Shown piece by piece: positions 53,394 to 62,617 of a DNA stretch of 64,000 nt. Origin of the DNA: Neisseria animaloris. Lineage in GTDB: Bacteria > Pseudomonadota > Gammaproteobacteria > Burkholderiales > Neisseriaceae. A program made the translations under genes and the position numbers. The stretch is taken from positions 62,001-126,000 of the forward strand of contig NZ_LR134440.1 in assembly GCF_900637855.1 (NCBI RefSeq), read 5' to 3'. Positions within the stretch are counted from its first letter, which is position 1. Each line of letters begins with the position of its first letter. A model generated the notes under the pieces. The model made no database searches. It was given only the letters and a program-made list of their open reading frames with translations, and was not told the DNA's origin.

Positions 53394-53879
53394 TTATTCG
53401 TCGTCATCTTCTTCTTCAAACTGTTCCGACAGCAGCAGGTTGACCAAGTTGCCGCACTCTACGGCAACCACAGCGGCATCGGCAGCTTTTTCTTCGATGC
53501 GGGCGTGTGCCTGCTCATCGTTTTCGGTAGTCAAGATGGCGTTGGCGATAGGAATGTTGTAGCTCATGGCAACGCGCGAAACACCCGCACCGGATTCGTT
53601 TGCCACCAGCTCGAAATGGTAGGTTTCGCCGCGGATAATGGCACCGATGGCGATTAATGCATCGAATTTGTCGGAAGAAGCCAGATTTTGCAGCACAATC
53701 GGCACTTCCAGCGCACCCGGTACGGTGGCAACGGTAATGTTGTCGGCATCTACGCCCAGCTCTTTCAGTTTGCCGATGCAGACTTTCAGCATGGCGCTGC
53801 CGATTTCGTTGCTGAAGCGCGCCTGAACAATGCCGATGCGAAGGTGGGTGCCGTTGAGGTTGGGTTCGATGATATTCAT
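53394..53879 (-). CDS. ribH: 6,7-dimethyl-8-ribityllumazine synthase
   Basis: A 161-residue enzyme that joins the RibA- and RibB-derived precursors in riboflavin synthesis. [12 protein letters not shown], then [25 protein letters not shown] with the catalytic His (about 92), and an acidic tail (EEEDDDE) are seen. A run of genes in the same direction goes from the ribBA-like gene to nusB, with two non-riboflavin genes between ribBA and ribH. Confidence 0.95.
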   Translation of the reverse strand: MNIIEPNLNGTHLRIGIVQARFSNEIGSAMLKVCIGKLKELGVDADNITVATVPGALEVPIVLQNLASSDKFDALIAIGAIIRGETYHFELVANESGAGVSRVAMSYNIPIANAILTTENDEQAHARIEEKAADAAVVAVECGNLVNLLLSEQFEEEDDDE

Positions 53880-53919
53880 AATGTCACTCTCGGTACAAGG
53901 TTTTGAAAAGGGGCGTTTG

Positions 53920-53950
53920 AGGCCGTCTGAAAAATGGTTTCAGACGGCCT
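53920..53950. terminator. DUS inverted repeat upstream of ribH
   Basis: AGGCCGTCTGAAA and complement around a five-base loop, between the DUF2185 gene and ribH. It would separate their transcripts in part. Confidence 0.7.
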
Positions 53951-53974
53951 GCGTGTTCGATAGGGCGGTAAAAA

Positions 53975-54298
53975 TCAGTCTTCCGGCTGCCAGTCTTCAA
54001 CTGCGCGAAAACTACCTTTGCCGTCTGCTTCCCATGCCGTGCCTTCCGTCTGCCCGATAAAATCACCGGTAACGGGATGGTGGCGGGTAATGTCGTTGAG
54101 GTTGCACACGGTAAAATTATCGGGGTCTTGCGTGTATTCGTCGGTTTCGTTGCCGCTGAAAAAACGCCAGCCGCTGTCGTTGTCGAATACTGCCGATTCA
54201 CGGTACATGAAGCCGACCGGTTCGCCGTTTTCGGTAATGGTTTTGGAGGCGATGCAGCGGCCGAGCGCAGTGGAAAGGGCATTGGCGAATTTATTCAT
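53975..54298 (-). CDS. DUF2185 (immunity-like) protein
   Basis: A 107-residue protein whose GEPVGFMYRESAVFDNDSGWRFFSGNETDEYTQDPDNFTVCNLNDI pattern is that of DUF2185, a domain also listed among polymorphic-toxin immunity proteins. No toxin is adjacent. It may be an orphan immunity gene or have another role. It lies between the DMT transporter and ribH. Confidence 0.72.
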   Translation of the reverse strand: MNKFANALSTALGRCIASKTITENGEPVGFMYRESAVFDNDSGWRFFSGNETDEYTQDPDNFTVCNLNDITRHHPVTGDFIGQTEGTAWEADGKGSFRAVEDWQPED

Positions 54299-54368
54299 GT
54301 TTTCAGACGGCCTGATTGATATTAATTAGACGCGGATTTTACACGATTCGGCAGGCTTTCGCACGGCT

Positions 54369-55259
54369 TCAGACAGCGCGGGTTTTGGGTTTCAGCGAAC
54401 CTAGATAGATTGCCAGCAAAGTTAATGCCGTACCGCTCCATTGCAATGCGTTAATCGGTTTATGCAGCCAGAAGTAGTCGATAATCAAAGCGGCCACCGG
54501 TTCGCTGAGCAGCAACAGGCCGGTGAGGGAAAGGGAAAGCAGCGGAATCGCATAAGCAATCAGCCCCCATGCAAAGCATTGCATTACTGCGCCGTATATC
54601 AGAATCAGGCCGATGTCGCGCAGGGTTTCGGGGTAGAACTTGTCGGCATCCCACACCAACGCGGGCAGAAAAACAGCCGCCATGCCGCCGATACTGAGCA
54701 GGAACATCATCGGAAACAGTGCCGCTTTTTCTTCCTGATGGGTTTTGCGGATAAATACCATTGATAATGCCAACATTGCGCCCGACACGATACCGCTTAC
54801 CAATCCCCAAACGGCATGACTGTTGCGACCGAGCTCGGGGCTGCCTATCAGGGCAACACCGGTAACGGCCAGAAGCAGGCTGAATATTTGCAGCCTGCCC
54901 AAACGTTCGCCGAAAAAGAAAAAGCCGATGGCGGAAAGAAAGAAAATCTGCAAACTGTTGAGCAGAGTGGAAATACCGGGGCCGACGGCGTGGATACTTT
55001 CGTGCCACAAAGCAAGGTCGAAGCCGAGAAATGCGCCGGAAAGCAGTGCGAAGCAGATAGTGCGTTTCCGTTTGGGGAACGCTTGTCCGAAAAAACGGGT
55101 GAGCAGCCAAAAAATAACTGCCGCAACTGCCAGCCGCCAAAATGCAATCGCATACGCGCCGACCGGCACGAATTTAACAATCAGGCTGCCTAATCCGAAG
55201 ATGACACAGCCGACTACCAAGGTCGGAGCGGCGTATTGTTTGGCAGATTGCATGTGCAT
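54369..55259 (-). CDS. DMT-family (EamA) transporter in the riboflavin cluster
   Basis: A 296-residue inner-membrane transporter with ten membrane segments in two EamA repeats (repeat 1 about 10-135, repeat 2 about 155-290). The substrate cannot be read from the sequence. Its place between the ribBA-like gene and ribH, in the same direction, makes a flavin or riboflavin role (RibN-like) possible, since some DMT proteins carry riboflavin; this is inference. Confidence 0.85.
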   Translation of the reverse strand: MHMQSAKQYAAPTLVVGCVIFGLGSLIVKFVPVGAYAIAFWRLAVAAVIFWLLTRFFGQAFPKRKRTICFALLSGAFLGFDLALWHESIHAVGPGISTLLNSLQIFFLSAIGFFFFGERLGRLQIFSLLLAVTGVALIGSPELGRNSHAVWGLVSGIVSGAMLALSMVFIRKTHQEEKAALFPMMFLLSIGGMAAVFLPALVWDADKFYPETLRDIGLILIYGAVMQCFAWGLIAYAIPLLSLSLTGLLLLSEPVAALIIDYFWLHKPINALQWSGTALTLLAIYLGSLKPKTRAV

Positions 55260-55351
55260 GGCTTTATCTTTTGATGATGTTTTCAGACGGCCTTGTATCT
55301 TAACAGGCCGTCTGAAAAACCGTTGGCGGTCGGGTTGCGGGTTTCGAGCGT

Positions 55352-56713
55352 TTAAATATCCGAGTTACCGTCCGCTTCTTCAAACCCGACCACTTCCAAA
55401 CCAAAGCCGGTTAAGCCGGTGAACGATGAAGGTTTGCCCATCACACGCATTTTTTTTACGTTGAGGTTGGCGAGGATTTGTGCACCGATGCCATAGGTTT
55501 TGCTGTCCCATTTGCGTGCTTGACTCATGCCTTTGGGCAGGGTACGGTCGAGTAGGGTTGCGCCGGTTTCGGTGCGGTGCAACAGAATAATTACACCGCT
55601 TTCGGCTTGCTGAATGCGTTCGAGCGAGGCGGGCAGCGACCATGAGTGGCGGGGGTTGGTTTGCAGAAAATCCATTACACTGAAAGGCTCGTGCACGCGC
55701 ACGAGGGTTTCTTTGCCTGCTTCGGGCGTACCTTTAACCAGTGCCAGATGGGTTTCGCCGGAAAGTTTGTCTACATAAACATGCTGCTGGAAGTCGCCCC
55801 ACGGCGTTTGCACGGGCATATCGCCCATTTCTTCAAGCAGGCTTTCGGTGCGGCTGCGGTATTCGATCAAATCGGTAATGGTACCGATTTTGAGGTTGTG
55901 TTCTTCTGCAAACTTCAGCAATTCGGGCATGCGTGCCATGGTACCGTCGTCGTTGATGATTTCACAGATGACGGCGGCGGGAATCAGACCGCACATTTGT
56001 GCCAAATCCACGCCTGCTTCGGTATGACCCGCACGCACGAGTACGCCGCCTTTTTGGGCACGCAACGGGAAGATGTGGCCGGGCTGCACGATATCTTCGG
56101 GTTTGGCATTGGGGGAAACGGCGGTTTGGATGGTAAGGGCGCGGTCGGCTGCGGAAATGCCGGTGGAAATGCCGTGGGCCGCCTCAATGGATACGGTAAA
56201 ATTGGTGCCGTATTGGGCACCGTTTTTCTGGGTCATCATCGGCAGTCCGAGTTTTTCAACCATGGTTTCATCCATCGGCAGGCATACCAAGCCGCGGGCG
56301 TGTTTAATCATAAAATTAATCGCCTCGGGCGTAACGAATTGGGCGGCCATTAAGAGGTCGCCTTCATTTTCGCGGTCTTCGGCATCGGTGATGATCACCA
56401 TTTTACCGGCTTTGATGTCGGCGAGAATTTCGGAAATAGGAGAAATGTTGCTCATTTTTTTACTCGTTTCAGATGTGTGCGTGGTATTTTCGGAGGGAGT
56501 GTCGCCGTGGTCGGTGTCCAGCCACATGGCGGGCATCCCGGCGGTTTGCTCAATTTTTCGGGCTTTTTTTTCTCCGAATGATTTGTTTTTCAAAAGGGCG
56601 GACAATTCACCTTGATTGATGGCGGTAGCAGCGACGAATTGTGCCTGCTGTCCGCCGTAAAGCCGTATTATCCATTGACGCAGATTGTGGCGGCGCAGTT
56701 CTACGGTATCCAT
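55352..56713 (-). CDS. HTH-RibB-GCH II-like fusion (3,4-dihydroxy-2-butanone-4-phosphate synthase)
   Basis: A 453-residue protein of three parts. Residues 1-66 (RRHNLRQWIIRLYGG..., NQGELSALLKNKSFGEKKARKIEQ) are a Cro/C1-type DNA-binding domain as in phage-like Neisseria regulators. A polar linker (67-86) follows. From M87 (MSNISPISEILADIKAG) comes the RibB domain with DAEDRENEGDL and GHTEAGVDLAQMCGL. The C-terminal 160 residues are GTP cyclohydrolase II-like, but all three zinc cysteines are absent, so only RibB activity is expected. The HTH start has a strong AAGGA six bases upstream, while M87 has only a weak site. It heads the riboflavin cluster. Confidence 0.88.
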   Translation of the reverse strand: MDTVELRRHNLRQWIIRLYGGQQAQFVAATAINQGELSALLKNKSFGEKKARKIEQTAGMPAMWLDTDHGDTPSENTTHTSETSKKMSNISPISEILADIKAGKMVIITDAEDRENEGDLLMAAQFVTPEAINFMIKHARGLVCLPMDETMVEKLGLPMMTQKNGAQYGTNFTVSIEAAHGISTGISAADRALTIQTAVSPNAKPEDIVQPGHIFPLRAQKGGVLVRAGHTEAGVDLAQMCGLIPAAVICEIINDDGTMARMPELLKFAEEHNLKIGTITDLIEYRSRTESLLEEMGDMPVQTPWGDFQQHVYVDKLSGETHLALVKGTPEAGKETLVRVHEPFSVMDFLQTNPRHSWSLPASLERIQQAESGVIILLHRTETGATLLDRTLPKGMSQARKWDSKTYGIGAQILANLNVKKMRVMGKPSSFTGLTGFGLEVVGFEEADGNSDI

Positions 56714-57070
56714 AAGAATTCCTTGCCTGTGCGGGTTACAGTGGATTATATGTCCGGTTTTACTAAAAAGCAAATTTAAGTATTATTTTTTATTTATTAC
56801 TATTTGGTAATTTAGGTAAAGACAGTATGAAAACCATTTATTAGATCTTTGCAAAATCTTTAGATAAGGATGCAATTTATGGCGTAACAATACAGGTAAT
56901 TCAGACATATCATGTAGATAGGAAATCCACCAAGTGATGTGTAATGTAAAGATACGTTGTGGAAGAAGGTTTATAAAGATTTCTTGATATTTTCAGGTGG
57001 TCTTGATATTGAAACTTTTATTTGAAAATACTATATTGCAATTGTTTAAATAAAACGAAGCACGCTTACT
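56714..57070. other. AT-rich divergent gap of about 355 bases
   Basis: It lies between the ribBA-like gene and the DUF4230 gene. No gene is supported and no FMN riboswitch pattern was found on the minus strand. A weak promoter for the plus-strand gene is listed separately. Confidence 0.45.
57009..57037 (+). promoter_or_regulatory. Candidate sigma-70 promoter of the DUF4230 gene
   Basis: TTGAAA (57009-57014) and TATATT (57032-57037) are separated by 17 bases, 33 bases before the start codon. Confidence 0.4.
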
Positions 57071-57685
57071 ATGAAAACCTTTCTACGTATTGCTCCGGTG
57101 TTGATTTTATTGATTATCGCTATTGCCGCCGCATGGTTTTTCAGCAGTAATAAGCCAAAGAACGACACCCACAAGGTGTTGACGAGTGAAAGTGTGCTGA
57201 CACAGATTCAACATTTGAATCGTTTGGAGAGTACGGCTTTCCATATCGATACCATTATTAAAACCGAAAAGAAAGGCAACTGGTATGCGCTTTGGCAGGA
57301 TTCGCAAACCGGTTTGTTTGTAGCGCAAGGCAAGGTGCTGGCGGGATTGGATTTAAACAAACTGAAGGCCGAAAATGTAAATGTGGTCAATAACAAAGTA
57401 ATTATCAGTTTGCCGCCGGTGGAAATTCTGAGTGTAAATCTCGAAAATCTGGAAATTTACGATATCAAAACCGGCTCGTTCGGCCTGCATCCGATTGATA
57501 AAAGCGTGTTGAAAGTTGTACAGGAGCAGGCGAAAAAACAAGTATTGGCGAGTGCCTGTAAAGCGGATATTTTAGGACATGCGCAAAATCAAACCCAGCG
57601 GCAGTTGGAAACATTATTTGCACTGACCCAAACACAGGTTTCGATTTATCCTGCCGCCCTGCCTCCATGTAAATTTCCGAAATAA
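57071..57685 (+). CDS. DUF4230 domain protein
   Basis: A 204-residue protein with one N-terminal membrane anchor (residues about 7-25) and a periplasmic domain. The region KVLTSESVLTQIQHLNRLESTAFHIDTIIKTEKKGNW, the GLDLNKL segment and the LPPVEILSVNLEN strand follow DUF4230. Function is unknown. It precedes tpx, with 73 bases between them and no terminator seen, so a shared transcript is possible. Confidence 0.82.
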   Translation: MKTFLRIAPVLILLIIAIAAAWFFSSNKPKNDTHKVLTSESVLTQIQHLNRLESTAFHIDTIIKTEKKGNWYALWQDSQTGLFVAQGKVLAGLDLNKLKAENVNVVNNKVIISLPPVEILSVNLENLEIYDIKTGSFGLHPIDKSVLKVVQEQAKKQVLASACKADILGHAQNQTQRQLETLFALTQTQVSIYPAALPPCKFPK

Positions 57686-57758
57686 TGAAAACTCAAACGG
57701 CCGAAAATAACACAAAACGGTCGTTTGATTGCTTAACCGACGAAATGAAAGGATAAAC

Positions 57759-58253
57759 ATGTCTCAAGTAACCCTGCAAGGCAATTCTGTTGAAGTGGGC
57801 GGCGTATTCCCGCAAAAAGGCCAAAAAGCGCCTGATTTCCAATTGACTGCTGGTGATTTGTCTGAAAAAACATTGGCTGATTTTGCTGGTAAACGTAAAA
57901 TCCTGAATATCTTCCCCAGTGTGGATACCGGCGTGTGCGCTCAATCGGTGCGTACGTTCAATGAAAAAGCGGCCGCTCTGAATAATGCAGTGGTATTGTG
58001 TATTTCGGCCGATTTGCCGTTTGCCCAAGGCCGTTTTTGCGGTGCAGAAGGAATTGAGAATGTTGTAGCGCTTTCTACTTTCCGCAGCAGTTTTGCAAAA
58101 GACTACGGTGTGGCAATTGAAAGCAGCGTGCTGAAAGGGTTGACTACACGTGCAGTGGTGGTTTTGGATGAAAACAATCAAGTACTGCACAGCGAATTGG
58201 TAAGTGAAATCGCCCAAGAGCCGAATTATGATGCTGCTTTAGGTGTGCTGTAA
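57759..58253 (+). CDS. tpx: Thiol peroxidase
   Basis: A 164-residue atypical 2-Cys peroxiredoxin that reduces lipid and hydrogen peroxides with thioredoxin. The peroxidatic Cys lies in [16 protein letters not shown] (about residue 61) and the resolving Cys in [11 protein letters not shown] (about 95). The ATG at 57759 has AAAGGA just upstream; the ten codons before it are not family-like. Confidence 0.95.
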   Translation: MSQVTLQGNSVEVGGVFPQKGQKAPDFQLTAGDLSEKTLADFAGKRKILNIFPSVDTGVCAQSVRTFNEKAAALNNAVVLCISADLPFAQGRFCGAEGIENVVALSTFRSSFAKDYGVAIESSVLKGLTTRAVVVLDENNQVLHSELVSEIAQEPNYDAALGVL

Positions 58254-58278
58254 GCCGTTGGGCAAAGAGTTTTTCGGA

Positions 58279-58309
58279 AAGGCCGTCTGAAAAGTTTTCA
58301 GACGGCCTT
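58279..58309. terminator. DUS inverted repeat between convergent tpx and recN
   Basis: AAGGCCGTCTGAAAA and complement around one base. Confidence 0.85.
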
Positions 58310-58367
58310 CAACTTTTTGAGGTCGTTTAAGTTACATATTTCAGCATGATAACGGCGGGCGGTAGGT

Positions 58368-60032
58368 TTATTTGCTTGCCGCCATTTCCAATAGCTCGGC
58401 TGCGTGGTTGCGCGTGGTGTCGGTAATGGTTTCTCCGCCAAGCATGCGGGCAATTTCTTCGATGCGGAGAGTATCGTCCAATACATTGATTTCACTGACG
58501 GTTTGCTCGCCTTCGCTGTGTTTGCGTACCTGCCAGTGGTTTTCGCCGCAGGCGGCGACTTGAGGCAGGTGGGTAACGGCGAGCACTTGGTGCTGTTTGC
58601 CCAACGAGTGCAAGGCACGGCCTACGGTTTCGGCTACACTGCCGCCGATGCCGGTATCCACTTCGTCGAAAATCAAAGTCGGCACGTGGGTATATTGGCT
58701 GGTAACGACTTGGATGGAAAGGCTGATGCGTGCCAGTTCGCCGCCGGAAGCAACTTTGTTGAGCGGCCGCAGCAGGCTGCCTTTGTTGGCAGAAACCTGA
58801 TATTGCACGTGTTCCAAACCGTGTGCCGCAGGTGCGGACGGCAGCAGCTCGATATGGAATTGTGCGCCTTTCATGGCCAGATGCTGCATGTGTTCGGTGG
58901 TTTCGCGGCCGAGCTTGGCAGCCGCTTGGCGGCGCTGTTCGGAAAGTTTTTGTGCAGCTTCCATGTATTCGGCTTCGCTTTGGGCAACGGCGGCTTCCAG
59001 CGCGGTGATGTCGGCTGCGTCATGCAGAGTTTGCAGTTGTTCGTTTAATTCTCGCAGTTTGGCGGGCAGCTCTTCCGGCTCGACGCGGTATTTGCGTGCC
59101 ATTCCCATCAGTTCGCCCATGCGCCGTTCTTGTTCGGCCAGCTCCTCGGGATCGATTTCCACGCGGTTGGCAACATCGCGCATGTTGGTGCTGATTTCGC
59201 TGAGTTCCGCTTCGATGCTGGCGAGCATGTTGAGGCTTTCGGCAAAGCGCGGCTCGATATTTTGTAGGTTTTCCAGCAGCTTTCGGCACCGGTAAAGTTG
59301 CCGCTGCATGCCGTTGTCGCCGTCTATGTATTCGCCGGTTTGTTCGGCGGCCTGTAACAGATCGGCGGCATGGGCGAGGCTGCCGTGGGTTTGGCTGAGA
59401 TTTTCCCATTCGCCCGATTTGGGTTCGAGGCGGTTGAGTTCGTTGAATTGCCATTCCAGCCTTTCGCGTTCGATGGCGATATTTTCGACTTGGTTTTGAG
59501 CTTCGTTCAGGGCTTTGCGGGCATTGTTCCAGCGTTGATAATGCTGTTTTACCGCCTCGGCTTGCGGTAGGCTGCCTGCGAAGGCATCGAGCAGGTTGCG
59601 TTGGGCGATTTCTTGGTTGAGCGAGTGGTGGGCGTTTTGGCCGTGGATGTCGATGAGTTGCTCGCCGACGGCTTTCAGTTGTGCGAGCGTGGCGGCCTGA
59701 TTGTTGATGAAGCTGCGGCTTTTGCCTTTGGCATCGATGATACGGCGGATGCTGAGTTCTTCCGAGCCTTCTTCGAGCAGGCCTTGTTCGCGCAGTTGGT
59801 TTTGCAAATCGGGCAGGGCGCTTATATCGAACAGGGCGGAGAGTTGGGCTTCTTTGGCTCCGGTGCGGATTTGGCCGTAATCGGCTTTGTCGCCCAGCAA
59901 GAGGCCGATGGCATCAAGCGTGATGGATTTACCGGCACCGGTTTCGCCGGTGAGCACGGTAAAACCGCTTTGGAAGTTGAGGTTGAGCTTTTCGACAATC
60001 ACAAAGTCGCGCAATGAAAGTGCCAGCAGCAT
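58368..60032 (-). CDS. recN: DNA repair protein RecN
   Basis: A 554-residue SMC-like ATPase for double-strand break repair. The N-terminal Walker A GETGAGKSITLDAIGLLLG, a central coiled coil (about 150-370), the ABC signature VASGGELARISLS and the Walker B LIFDEVDTGIGG near the C-terminus are all present. Length is normal. In Neisseria it also matters for DNA transformation. Confidence 0.95.
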   Translation of the reverse strand: MLLALSLRDFVIVEKLNLNFQSGFTVLTGETGAGKSITLDAIGLLLGDKADYGQIRTGAKEAQLSALFDISALPDLQNQLREQGLLEEGSEELSIRRIIDAKGKSRSFINNQAATLAQLKAVGEQLIDIHGQNAHHSLNQEIAQRNLLDAFAGSLPQAEAVKQHYQRWNNARKALNEAQNQVENIAIERERLEWQFNELNRLEPKSGEWENLSQTHGSLAHAADLLQAAEQTGEYIDGDNGMQRQLYRCRKLLENLQNIEPRFAESLNMLASIEAELSEISTNMRDVANRVEIDPEELAEQERRMGELMGMARKYRVEPEELPAKLRELNEQLQTLHDAADITALEAAVAQSEAEYMEAAQKLSEQRRQAAAKLGRETTEHMQHLAMKGAQFHIELLPSAPAAHGLEHVQYQVSANKGSLLRPLNKVASGGELARISLSIQVVTSQYTHVPTLIFDEVDTGIGGSVAETVGRALHSLGKQHQVLAVTHLPQVAACGENHWQVRKHSEGEQTVSEINVLDDTLRIEEIARMLGGETITDTTRNHAAELLEMAASK

Positions 60033-60215
60033 CGGGGTTCCTTGAATGGTTGGAGTCCGTCTGAAAACGGGTTGTTCAGATTAAGTTTATTATAACTAAG
60101 TTTTTTCGTAGTGTTTGTGTGATTTTATTTTAATGATTTGATTCTCTGTTGATTTTTACAATCCGGCATTATGCAAGGCCGTCTGAAACGTTTGTTTTAT
60201 ACGGCCTTTCGGACA

Positions 60216-60572
60216 TTATTTTTTGATCTGCACGGCGGAGACTTTGATTTCTACCGCCCAGTCGGGATTGGCCAGCTTTGCTTCCACGCAGGCGCGGGCG
60301 GGTGTGTGCCCGGGGGCGACCCATGCGTCCCATGCTTCGTTCATGGCGGCGTAGTTGGCTAAATCGGGCAGGAATATGGTGGCTTCCAGAATGTGTTTTT
60401 TGTCGGAACCGCATTCGGCCAGCCATTTGTCGATTTGTGCCAGCACGTCGCGGGTTTGGTCGGCAACGCTTACGTCGGTGCGTTCCGGTACCATGCCGGA
60501 GAGAAATACAAAGCCGTTGGCAACGGTGGCTTCGGAGAGGCGGGGCGTTTGGCCGAAGTATTGCACAGTCAT
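60216..60572 (-). CDS. RidA-family protein
   Basis: A 118-residue protein of the YjgF/RidA superfamily: SEATVANGFVFLSGMVP, TRDVLAQIDKWLAECGSDKKHILEATIFLPDLANYAAMNEAWDAW, and ACVEAKLANPDWAVEIKVSAV. It lacks the exact RidA arginine context and is a Rid subfamily member that may hydrolyse reactive imines or play another role. The ATG at 60572 has AAAGGA seven bases upstream. Confidence 0.87.
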   Translation of the reverse strand: MTVQYFGQTPRLSEATVANGFVFLSGMVPERTDVSVADQTRDVLAQIDKWLAECGSDKKHILEATIFLPDLANYAAMNEAWDAWVAPGHTPARACVEAKLANPDWAVEIKVSAVQIKK

Positions 60573-60712
60573 GTCGTTTCCTTTGTGATGAGCGGGTAAA
60601 TGAAAGCAATTATGGTAACATAGGGCCACTTTGTTTTTAAGAATGTACGGGCTTTACGCTGCCTGTTCTTCAATTTTCTTTCTCCAATTTTTTCAGACGG
60701 CCTCTTTTAATT

Positions 60713-61198
60713 ATGAGCAAACCTGATTATCCCGTTACGCCGGCCATCCGTTTTTTACGCGACCGCAAGGTGGATTTTGAACCGTGTCTTTATCCTTATG
60801 TCGAACATGGCGGTACGGCGCATTCGGCGCAGTGTTTGGGTGTGCCCGAGCATAAGGTGGTTAAAACCATCGTGCTGCAAAACGAGCAGAAAAAAGGCAT
60901 GATTGTGCTGATGCACGGCGACAAACACATTTCCACCCGCAATTTGGCCCGCGAGTTGGGTATGAAGCATATCGAACCGGCCGACCCGAAACAGGCGAAT
61001 AAATGGACAGGCTTTTTGGTGGGCGGCACCAGCCCGTTCGGTATCAAAACGGCGCTGCCTGTATATGTGGAGCGCACGATTTGGGATTTGGATGTGATTT
61101 ACATCAACGGGGGCAAACGGGGCTTTTTGGTAGCCGTATCGCCGCAAGCCCTGAAAACATTGAACCCTCAAGATGTTAGTGTCGCCACAGATACTTAG
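60713..61198 (+). CDS. ybaK: Aminoacyl-tRNA deacylase YbaK/EbsC family
   Basis: A 161-residue editing enzyme that removes cysteine wrongly placed on tRNA-Pro. The YbaK fold is clear: HGGTAHSAQCLGVPEHKVVKTIVLQNE, then HGDKHISTRNLARELG, and VGGTSPFGIKTALPVYVERTI with the conserved GGxSP loop. It complements proS in this genome. A DUS lies 15 bases upstream and no strong ribosome site was seen. Confidence 0.92.
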   Translation: MSKPDYPVTPAIRFLRDRKVDFEPCLYPYVEHGGTAHSAQCLGVPEHKVVKTIVLQNEQKKGMIVLMHGDKHISTRNLARELGMKHIEPADPKQANKWTGFLVGGTSPFGIKTALPVYVERTIWDLDVIYINGGKRGFLVAVSPQALKTLNPQDVSVATDT

Positions 61199-61227
61199 AA
61201 GATAAATCGAGCAAAGGAGGAGTATTT

Positions 61228-61590
61228 ATGAACCATGAGGTTATCGAACACAATAAACCCGCCCCTGATAATCTGCGTACCTACACCATCATTGTGTATG
61301 CTCTGTATGCATTATCGCTGATCAACGGGATTACTGCGCTGGTAGGCGTGATTATGGCGTATGTGAAGCGTGATGAAATGCTGGGAACGATTTATTACGA
61401 GCACATGCAGTATTTGATTAAAACTTTCTGGTGGAGTTTGCTGGGGGTTTTGGTTGGCTGGGTAACGCTCGCCCTGCTTATCGGCGGATTGGTGTGGATT
61501 GTGGTCAGCGTTTGGTTTATTTACCGTTTGGTCGCCGGATTTATCAAGCTCTACGATAACAAGCCTGTGTCGCCGGACGGTTGGCTGTAA
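61228..61590 (+). CDS. DUF4870-like small membrane protein
   Basis: A 120-residue protein with three membrane segments (about 18-45, 65-85 and 87-108). The TYTIIVYALYALSLINGITALVGVIMAYVKRDEM and later RLVAGFIKLYDNKP pattern is that of DUF4870-type proteins. Function is unknown. AAAGGAGGAG precedes the ATG. It begins 29 bases after ybaK. Confidence 0.78.
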   Translation: MNHEVIEHNKPAPDNLRTYTIIVYALYALSLINGITALVGVIMAYVKRDEMLGTIYYEHMQYLIKTFWWSLLGVLVGWVTLALLIGGLVWIVVSVWFIYRLVAGFIKLYDNKPVSPDGWL

Positions 61591-61624
61591 ACATTTGACT
61601 GTTTTTTGAATTTTCCCCCAACTT

Positions 61625-61665
61625 TTTTCAGACGGCCTCTTGGAATTCAAGAGGCCGTCTGAAAA
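61625..61665. terminator. Inverted DUS pair in outward orientation
   Basis: TTTTCAGACGGCCTCTTG and its complement around five central bases. Here the reverse-orientation DUS comes first. It separates the DUF4870-like gene from the DMT transporter. Confidence 0.75.
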
Positions 61666-61684
61666 GATTATTTTTAGTGAAAAT

Positions 61685-62560
61685 ATGATTTATCTCCTTT
61701 CCAGCATCTTCTTCAGCGTATTCGTATCCGTATTGCTGAAAATCGCCCGTTCCAAAAAAATCGATATCGAACAAGCCGTAGCGGTGAACTATATCGCGGC
61801 GATTGCCTTAACCGTGTTTTTACTGCAACCCGATCTTTATTCATGGAAATCTTATCTGCCGACATGGTGGCTGTTTGCCGCGCTCGGTGTGCTGCTGCCC
61901 GGCGTGTTTGTGATTATGGGCAAGGCGGTGCAGCATGCGGGCATTGTGAAATCCGATGCGGCGCAGCGGCTGTCGCTGTTTTTGCCGATTGCCGCTTCGT
62001 TTCTGATTTTCGGCGAACGGCTTTCGCAAGGCCGCGTTATCGGCATTGCGTTGGCGTTTACCGCACTATTTTGCTTGCTGTGGAAATCGGACGGCGGTAA
62101 AAAATCGGGCGGCTTTTTTGCCACCGCCGCTTTGTTGCTCGGCGTATGGGCGGGTTACGGGGTGATTGATATTCTGTTCAAACAAGTCGCCAAAAGCGGC
62201 ACGGCGTTTGCAGGCAACCTGCTGGTGGCATTCGGCTTGGCTGCCGTGTTGATGTTCGGTTATCTGTTTGCCAAAGCTACCAAATGGACGGCCGCAGGCA
62301 TACTCGGCGGCTTGGTTTTGGGTTGTTTGAATTTCGCCAATATTTTTACGTATGTGCGTGCCCATCAGGAAATGAGCAGCAACCCTACGTTGGTATTTGC
62401 CGGCATGAATATCGGCGTGATTGTGCTGGGCACGCTGGTGGGTGCGTTGGCGTTTAAAGAGAAAATCAGTGCGGTGAATGCGGCGGGGATTGTGGTGGCG
62501 GTGTGTGCCATTGGCTGTTTGTTTTATTGGAACGTGATTGCCGGGTGGTTGGGAGTTTAG
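61685..62560 (+). CDS. DMT-superfamily (EamA-like) transporter
   Basis: A 291-residue protein with ten membrane segments (IFFSVFVSVLLKIARSKKIDIEQAVAVNYIAAIALTVF at the start). It has the two-repeat layout of drug/metabolite transporters. The substrate cannot be told. The ATG at 61685 is preferred to an upstream one that lies in the DUS hairpin. Confidence 0.85.
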   Translation: MIYLLSSIFFSVFVSVLLKIARSKKIDIEQAVAVNYIAAIALTVFLLQPDLYSWKSYLPTWWLFAALGVLLPGVFVIMGKAVQHAGIVKSDAAQRLSLFLPIAASFLIFGERLSQGRVIGIALAFTALFCLLWKSDGGKKSGGFFATAALLLGVWAGYGVIDILFKQVAKSGTAFAGNLLVAFGLAAVLMFGYLFAKATKWTAAGILGGLVLGCLNFANIFTYVRAHQEMSSNPTLVFAGMNIGVIVLGTLVGALAFKEKISAVNAAGIVVAVCAIGCLFYWNVIAGWLGV

Positions 62561-62617
62561 TAAGCAGTTTTAAATATTGTTGATAAAATTTAAATAATCT
62601 TAAGGGAGAAAATTTAT

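Noticed and set aside
56841..56865. A possible insertion sequence end (ATCTTTGCAAAATCTT)
   Set aside because: It resembles the CTTTGCAAAAT ends of some Neisseria elements, but no transposase, second end or target duplication was seen.
56714..57070. An FMN (RFN) riboswitch in front of the ribBA-like gene
   Set aside because: On the minus strand I found none of the conserved RFN blocks (GGGGC...GGGTG, CCGACCGGCGGT); the region is plainly AT-rich.
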